This document shows, piece after piece, positions 7,123 to 10,867 of a stretch of DNA of 10,867 nt. Position numbers and translations under genes: made by a program. The notes under the pieces are model-generated. The model had not been told where the DNA came from. It worked only from the letters and a program-made list of their open reading frames with translations, and did not search any database. The DNA comes from Betaproteobacteria bacterium (lineage in GTDB: Bacteria; Pseudomonadota; Gammaproteobacteria; Burkholderiales; SG8-39), in assembly GCA_011391295.1 (NCBI GenBank), contig JAABQT010000033.1, positions 1 through 10,867 of the forward strand, read 5' to 3'. How positions within the stretch are numbered: the first letter of the stretch is position 1; each line of letters starts with the position of its first letter.

Positions 7123-7860
7123 CTGGCCAAGATCCGCCTCATCGTCGGCCTGGGCAACCCGGGCAAGGAGTACGAGCGCACACGCCACAACGCCGGGTTC
7201 TGGCTGCTGGAGCGCCTCGCCCTGGCACGGGGCATGGTGCTGAAGAAGGACAATCACTACCAGGCGCTCGTGGCGCGCGATGCTAGCCTGTGGCTGGTGA
7301 TGCCGCAGACATTCATGAACGCCTCCGGGCGCGCCGTGCAGATGCTCGCCGGCTTCTTCAAGATTCCGGCCGAGGAAATCCTGGTGGTGCACGACGAGAT
7401 GGACTTCCCGGCGGGCACCGCGCGCATCAAGCAGGGCGGCGGCATCTCCGGCCACAATGGTCTGCGCGACATTTCGCAGCGCCTCGGCTCGCATGACTAC
7501 TGGCGGCTGCGCCTGGGTGTGGGCCGGCCGGTCGACAAGGACTCGGGAGCCGACTACGTGCTGGAGAAGCCGCCTGCCGAGGAGCGCGAGGCCACCGACG
7601 GCGCGATCGCGCGTGCCCTGGAGATCATGCCGTTGATCCTGGAAGGCGACATGCAGTCGGCGATGCTCAAGCTGCACAGCCAGGACCAGCCCGTCGTGCA
7701 AAAGGCGCAGGAGAAAAAGAGCGAGCCGAACAAGCCGGAGCCGAACAAGCCCGAGGCGAACAAGGCGGCGCCCAAGCCGCAAGCGAAGGCGACGCCCGAA
7801 GAGAAGAAGGAGGGCGGGCTGAAGGGATTCTTCAAGGGCCTTACGGGCTCGAAAAAATGA
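7123..7860 (+). CDS. pth: Pth, peptidyl-tRNA hydrolase, apparent CTG start and extended C-terminus
   Basis: Pth hydrolyses peptidyl-tRNA dropped from ribosomes and recycles tRNA. Similarity begins immediately after the rplY stop: [26 protein letters not shown]. Catalytic residues, with CTG as residue 1, are N12 (GLGNPG), H22 (TRHNAG), N66 (TFMN), D91 (VVHDEMD) and N112 (GHNGL). The first in-frame ATG, at 7234, would delete residues 1-37 including N12 and H22, so it cannot be the real start. No ATG, GTG or TTG exists in frame between the TAA at 7117-7119 and 7234. CTG at 7123, giving (M)AKIRLIVG, aligns best with the family start; the preceding AAGAAG is only a weak Shine-Dalgarno. The 245 residues exceed the usual 190-200 because of a tail from about 188: Glu/Pro/Lys-rich, with EPNKP repeats, then [15 protein letters not shown]. 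The stop overlaps ychF (ATGA). Confidence 0.9.
   Translation: MAKIRLIVGLGNPGKEYERTRHNAGFWLLERLALARGMVLKKDNHYQALVARDASLWLVMPQTFMNASGRAVQMLAGFFKIPAEEILVVHDEMDFPAGTARIKQGGGISGHNGLRDISQRLGSHDYWRLRLGVGRPVDKDSGADYVLEKPPAEEREATDGAIARALEIMPLILEGDMQSAMLKLHSQDQPVVQKAQEKKSEPNKPEPNKPEANKAAPKPQAKATPEEKKEGGLKGFFKGLTGSKK
7723..7767 (+). repeat. Three tandem 15-bp repeats in the pth tail
   Basis: The units GAGCCGAACAAGCCG, GAGCCGAACAAGCCC and GAGGCGAACAAGGCG run head to tail, encoding [15 protein letters not shown]. The first two differ at one base, and the third differs from the second at two. The unit length is a multiple of three, so copy number can change without breaking the frame. Confidence 0.9.
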
Positions 7861-8951
7861 GCCTCAAGTGCGGCATCGTGGGCCTGCCGAACGTCGGCAA
7901 GTCCACGCTCTTCAACGCGCTCACCAAGGCGGCGATCGCCGCCGAGAACTACCCCTTCTGCACTATCGAGCCGAATGTCGGTATCGTCGCGGTACCCGAT
8001 CCGCGCCTCGCCAGGATCGCGACGATCGCCAAGCCCCAGAAAGTGATTCCGGCGGCGGTGGAGTTCGTGGACATCGCCGGGCTGGTGGCGGGCGCCTCCA
8101 AGGGAGAGGGCCTGGGCAACAAGTTCCTCGCCAACATCCGTGAGACCGATGCCATCGCGCACGTGGTGCGCTGCTTCGAGGATTCGAACGTGGTCCACGT
8201 GGCCAACAAGATCGATCCAGTGTCCGACATCGAGACCATCAACACCGAACTCGCGCTTGCCGACCTCGAGACGGTGAGCAAACAGTTGTCGAGAAACAGC
8301 AAGATGGCCAGGAGCGGCGGCGACAAGGAAGCACAGCGCCTGGTGACGGTGCTGGAGAAGGCGGAAGCTGCGCTGGACCAGGGGCGCCCGGCACGCTCGG
8401 TGAGCTGGTCGAAGGAGGAACTGGTGGTGCTCAGGCCGCTGTTCCTGCTCACCATGAAGCCGACCATGTACGTGGCCAACGTCGCGGAGCAGGGATTCAA
8501 GGACAATGCGCTGCTCGCGCGCGTCGAAGCCCACGCCGGCAAGGAAGGCGCACCGGTGGTGGCGATCTGCGCCGCGCTGGAGGCGCAGATCGCCGACATG
8601 AGCGACGAGGACAAGCAGGTGTTCCTCGCCGACGTCGGCCTGAAGGAGCCGGGCCTCGACCGCCTGATCCGCGTCGCCTATGCGCTGCTCGGGCTGCAGA
8701 CCTATTTCACTGCCGGCGAGAAGGAAGTGCGCGCCTGGACCGTAGTGCAGGGCGCGACGGCGCCGCAGGCGGCGGGCGTGATCCATACCGATTTCGAGCG
8801 CGGCTTCATTCGCGCCGAAGTCGCCGCCTACGAGGACTTCGTCGCCCACGGCGGCGAGCTGGGCGCGAAGGAGGCCGGCAAGCTGCGCCTCGAAGGCAAG
8901 GACTACGTGGTGCGCGACGGCGACGTCATGCATTTTCGCTTCAACGTTTGA
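7857..8951 (+). CDS. ychF: YchF, ribosome-associated Obg-family ATPase
   Basis: A 364-residue protein of normal length. YchF (OLA1 family) is a P-loop NTPase that prefers ATP, binds the 50S/70S ribosome and is linked to oxidative-stress responses. The G1 loop is GLPNVGKST (9-17). [11 protein letters not shown] follows in the G2 region. DIAGLV (72-77) is G3. The guanine-specific NKxD motif is replaced by N208-V-A-E211, the NxxE change that explains ATP preference. H114, corresponding to the histidine implicated in hydrolysis, is present in VVHVANK. A coiled-coil hairpin covers about 130-180. The C-terminal TGS domain contains [16 protein letters not shown] and [15 protein letters not shown] and ends near MHFRFNV. 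The ATG overlaps the pth stop (7857-7860), and no strong Shine-Dalgarno is visible, so coupling to pth is likely. pth followed by ychF is conserved in many Proteobacteria. Confidence 0.97.
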   Translation: MSLKCGIVGLPNVGKSTLFNALTKAAIAAENYPFCTIEPNVGIVAVPDPRLARIATIAKPQKVIPAAVEFVDIAGLVAGASKGEGLGNKFLANIRETDAIAHVVRCFEDSNVVHVANKIDPVSDIETINTELALADLETVSKQLSRNSKMARSGGDKEAQRLVTVLEKAEAALDQGRPARSVSWSKEELVVLRPLFLLTMKPTMYVANVAEQGFKDNALLARVEAHAGKEGAPVVAICAALEAQIADMSDEDKQVFLADVGLKEPGLDRLIRVAYALLGLQTYFTAGEKEVRAWTVVQGATAPQAAGVIHTDFERGFIRAEVAAYEDFVAHGGELGAKEAGKLRLEGKDYVVRDGDVMHFRFNV

Positions 8952-9400
8952 AGCCCGAGTTTGGCACGGCGAGCATTGCCGACCTGCCCCAGCTCGTCGA
9001 GCTGCTGGGAATCCTGTTCACGCAGGAAGCCGAGCTCAGTCCCGATCCGGAGAAACAGCGCCGCGCGCTGGAGATGATCCTCGCCGACCCGACACGCGCA
9101 TGCATCTACGTGGCGCGCGAGGCGAACAAGGTGATCGCCATGGCTGCGCTGCATTTCACGACCAGCACGGCCGAGGGCGGCAAGGCCGCCTGGTTGGAGG
9201 ACTGCATCGTGCGGCCGGAGCACCGCCGCAAGGGAATCGGCAAGGCGCTGCTCGAGCACGTCATCGCGCAGGCGCGCGCCGCAGGCGCGCAGCGCGTGAT
9301 GCTGCTGACCGACGGCGACAACGAGCGTGCGCAGGCGCTCTACCGCAAGGCGGGTTTCGCCGACTCCTCGATGCTGGCGATGCGCCTGAAGCTGCGCTAG
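8948..9400 (+). CDS. GNAT-family N-acetyltransferase
   Basis: A 150-residue single-domain acyl-CoA-dependent acetyltransferase. The start TTG (8948-8950) overlaps the ychF stop (TTGA), giving [20 protein letters not shown], a typical GNAT first strand and helix. No Shine-Dalgarno is visible, so translation probably depends on ychF coupling. [19 protein letters not shown] (51-69) covers beta strands 2-3, and [23 protein letters not shown] (80-102) is motif A, with the acetyl-CoA pyrophosphate loop RRKGIG at 93-98. [17 protein letters not shown] (111-127) is motif B, including the usual Tyr (Y122). The substrate cannot be deduced. Related proteins in this size class modify small molecules or protein N-termini. 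It is the last plus-strand gene of the run and meets gabD tail to tail with 2 bp between stop codons. Confidence 0.9.
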   Translation: MKPEFGTASIADLPQLVELLGILFTQEAELSPDPEKQRRALEMILADPTRACIYVAREANKVIAMAALHFTTSTAEGGKAAWLEDCIVRPEHRRKGIGKALLEHVIAQARAAGAQRVMLLTDGDNERAQALYRKAGFADSSMLAMRLKLR

Positions 9401-9402
9401 CG

Positions 9403-10867
9403 CTACACCCCGCCCATGCACACGTACTTCACCTCGACGAACTCCTCGCAGCCGTACTTCGAGCCTTCGCGCCCGAGCCCGGACTGTTTCACCCCGCCGA
9501 AGGGCGCGACCTCCGTGGTGATGAGGCCGCTGTTCACCCCCACCATGCCGTACTCCAGGGCCTCCGCCACGCGCCACACGCGGCCGATGTCGCGGCTGTA
9601 GAAGTAGGCGGCCAGGCCGTACTCGGTGCGGTTGGCGAGCTCGATCACCTCGGCGTCGGTCTTGAAGCGGAACAGCGGCGCCACCGGGCCGAAGGTCTCC
9701 TCGCGGAAAATCTTCATGTCCGGCTTGACGTCGGTGAGCACGGTCGGCTCGTAGTAGGTGCGGCCGAGGGAATGGCGCTTGGCGCCGGTGAGCGCCTTCG
9801 CGCCGCCGGCCAGCGCGTCGGCGACGTGCTCCTCGACTTTCGCCAGCGCGTTCGCGTCGATCAGCGGGCCCTGCGTGACGCCCGCCTCGGTGCCGGTGCC
9901 GACTTTGAGTTCCTTCACCTTCTGAGCGAGCTTGGCGGCGAATTTGTCGTACACGCCGTCCTGCACGAACAGGCGGTTGGCGCAGACGCAGGTCTGGCCG
10001 GTGTTACGGTACTTCGAGACCATGGCGCCCTCGACCGCCGCGTCCAGGTCCGCATCGTCGAACACGATGAACGGCGCATTGCCGCCGAGCTCGAGCGAAA
10101 TCTTCTTCACCGTGGGCGCGGCCTGCTTCATCAGCAGGCGCCCGACCTCGGTCGACCCGGTAAAGGAAATCTTGCGCACCGTCGCGTTGGCGCACAACTC
10201 GCCGCCGATCGCCGGCGCGTCGCCGGTGATGATGTTCAATACGCCCTTCGGAAAGCCGGCGCGCTCGGCGAGTTCGGCGAGCGCCAGCGCGGAATAGGGC
10301 GTCTGCTCGGCGGGCTTGAGAATCACGGTGCAGCCCGCGGCAAGCGCGGGGGCGACCTTGCGCGTGATCATCGAATGCGGAAAGTTCCACGGCGTGATCG
10401 CCGCGCATACACCGACGGGTTGTTTGATCACCAGGATCCTGCGGTCGGCCCATGGCGTGGGAATGGTATCGCCGTAGATGCGTTTGCCTTCCTCTGCGAA
10501 CCATTCGATGTAGGCCGCGCCGATGGTGATCTCGCCCTTTGATTCGGCGAGCGGCTTGCCCTGCTCGCTGGTGAGGATCAGCGCCAGATCCTCCAGGTTG
10601 GCGAGCACCAGGTCGTTCCACTTGCGCAGGATCGCCGCGCGGTCCTTGCCGGTTTTCGCACGCCAGGCCGGAAGCGCTGCGTCCGCGGCGGCAATGGCGC
10701 GGCGGGTTTCCTCGGCGCCCATGTCGGGCACTGTGCCAAGCTGCATGCCGGTGGCGGGGTCGTGCACCGGGAAGCTCTTGGCGGCGCCCTGCCAGGCGCC
10801 GTCCAGATAGCACTGCTCGCGGAACAGCTTGGGGTCCTTCAGGGGAAGCGCCGGCAGCCCGGCGCGG
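9403..10867 (-). CDS. gabD: GabD, succinate-semialdehyde dehydrogenase (N-terminus beyond the right edge)
   Basis: The frame is open from the window edge to a TAG at 9405-9403. Before the in-frame GTG at 10767 there are 33 more matching codons, including LKDPKLFREQCYLDGAW, so that GTG is internal and the true start lies just outside. About 487 residues are visible, against roughly 480-490 for the family. It oxidises succinate semialdehyde to succinate with NAD(P)+, the last step of GABA degradation. Motifs: EWFAEEGKRIYGDTIP, the cofactor-binding ITPWNFPHSMITRK, ILKPAEQTPYSA, FTGSTEVG, the general base Glu in SLELGGNAPF (codon 10092-10090), and the catalytic Cys in NTGQTCVCANR (codon 9990-9988). 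ETFGPVAPLFRF and APFGGVKQSGLGREGSKYG close the fold. The match to E. coli GabD is close throughout, though related semialdehyde dehydrogenases share much of this. No GABA transaminase or regulator is visible. Confidence 0.93.
   Translation of the reverse strand, partial: RAGLPALPLKDPKLFREQCYLDGAWQGAAKSFPVHDPATGMQLGTVPDMGAEETRRAIAAADAALPAWRAKTGKDRAAILRKWNDLVLANLEDLALILTSEQGKPLAESKGEITIGAAYIEWFAEEGKRIYGDTIPTPWADRRILVIKQPVGVCAAITPWNFPHSMITRKVAPALAAGCTVILKPAEQTPYSALALAELAERAGFPKGVLNIITGDAPAIGGELCANATVRKISFTGSTEVGRLLMKQAAPTVKKISLELGGNAPFIVFDDADLDAAVEGAMVSKYRNTGQTCVCANRLFVQDGVYDKFAAKLAQKVKELKVGTGTEAGVTQGPLIDANALAKVEEHVADALAGGAKALTGAKRHSLGRTYYEPTVLTDVKPDMKIFREETFGPVAPLFRFKTDAEVIELANRTEYGLAAYFYSRDIGRVWRVAEALEYGMVGVNSGLITTEVAPFGGVKQSGLGREGSKYGCEEFVEVKYVCMGGV

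Noticed and set aside
5839..7782. 647-codon open frame on the minus strand across prs, rplY and pth
   Set aside because: It is antisense to three clear conserved genes, is His/Arg/Leu-rich with no domain, and is expected from low stop-codon density in high-GC DNA.
7554..8933. 459-codon minus-strand frame opposite ychF
   Set aside because: It is antisense to a fully conserved ychF and has no recognisable motif.
9394..9405. GCGCTAGCGC palindrome at the GNAT/gabD stop codons as a terminator
   Set aside because: It is too short to make a hairpin with a loop, has no T-tract, and partly arises from two facing TAG stops.
9100..10542. 480-codon plus-strand frame over the GNAT gene and opposite gabD
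   Set aside because: It is out of frame with the GNAT gene and antisense to gabD, both of which have complete family motifs. The composition is shadow-like.

Overview
The window is a gene-dense, high-GC (by eye about two thirds G+C) bacterial chromosomal segment. Gene content and order point to a betaproteobacterium. The run mutM, TPR protein, lolB, ispE, tRNA-Gln(TTG), prs, rplY(L25/Ctc), pth, ychF is a familiar housekeeping arrangement in that class, and the ftsY/rsmD head-to-head pair also occurs in other Proteobacteria. The class assignment is inferred from synteny and family resemblance recalled from memory; no database search was run.

Layout. At the left edge the first 59 codons of ftsY leave the window on the minus strand. 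Divergent from it is rsmD, which overlaps coaD by four bases. coaD converges on mutM (minus), with only six bases between their stop codons and a hairpin over both. From 2104 to 9400 every gene lies on the plus strand and is tightly packed: a secreted TPR-repeat protein, lolB (outer-membrane lipoprotein insertion), ispE (isoprenoid precursor synthesis), tRNA-Gln, prs (PRPP synthesis), rplY (ribosomal protein L25 with a Lys-rich tail), pth (peptidyl-tRNA hydrolase), ychF (ribosome-associated ATPase) and a GNAT acetyltransferase. Four junctions (rsmD/coaD, lolB/ispE, pth/ychF, ychF/GNAT) overlap by three or four bases, which suggests translational coupling. At the right edge gabD (succinate-semialdehyde dehydrogenase, minus) converges on the GNAT gene and runs out of the window at its N-terminus.

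Functionally the plus-strand block links translation (tRNA-Gln, L25, Pth, YchF), nucleotide and isoprenoid precursors (Prs, IspE) and envelope assembly (LolB, TPR protein). I see no mobile element, CRISPR array, toxin-antitoxin module or phage gene, and no convincing new multi-gene system.

The most interesting details are small. pth has no ATG, GTG or TTG start that keeps its catalytic residues; the best start is CTG, three bases after the rplY stop and in the same frame as rplY. The Shine-Dalgarno of prs lies in an inverted repeat and can also pair with the 3' end of tRNA-Gln. Pth carries an unusual Pro/Lys-rich tail built partly from a 15-bp tandem repeat and ending in an amphipathic segment.
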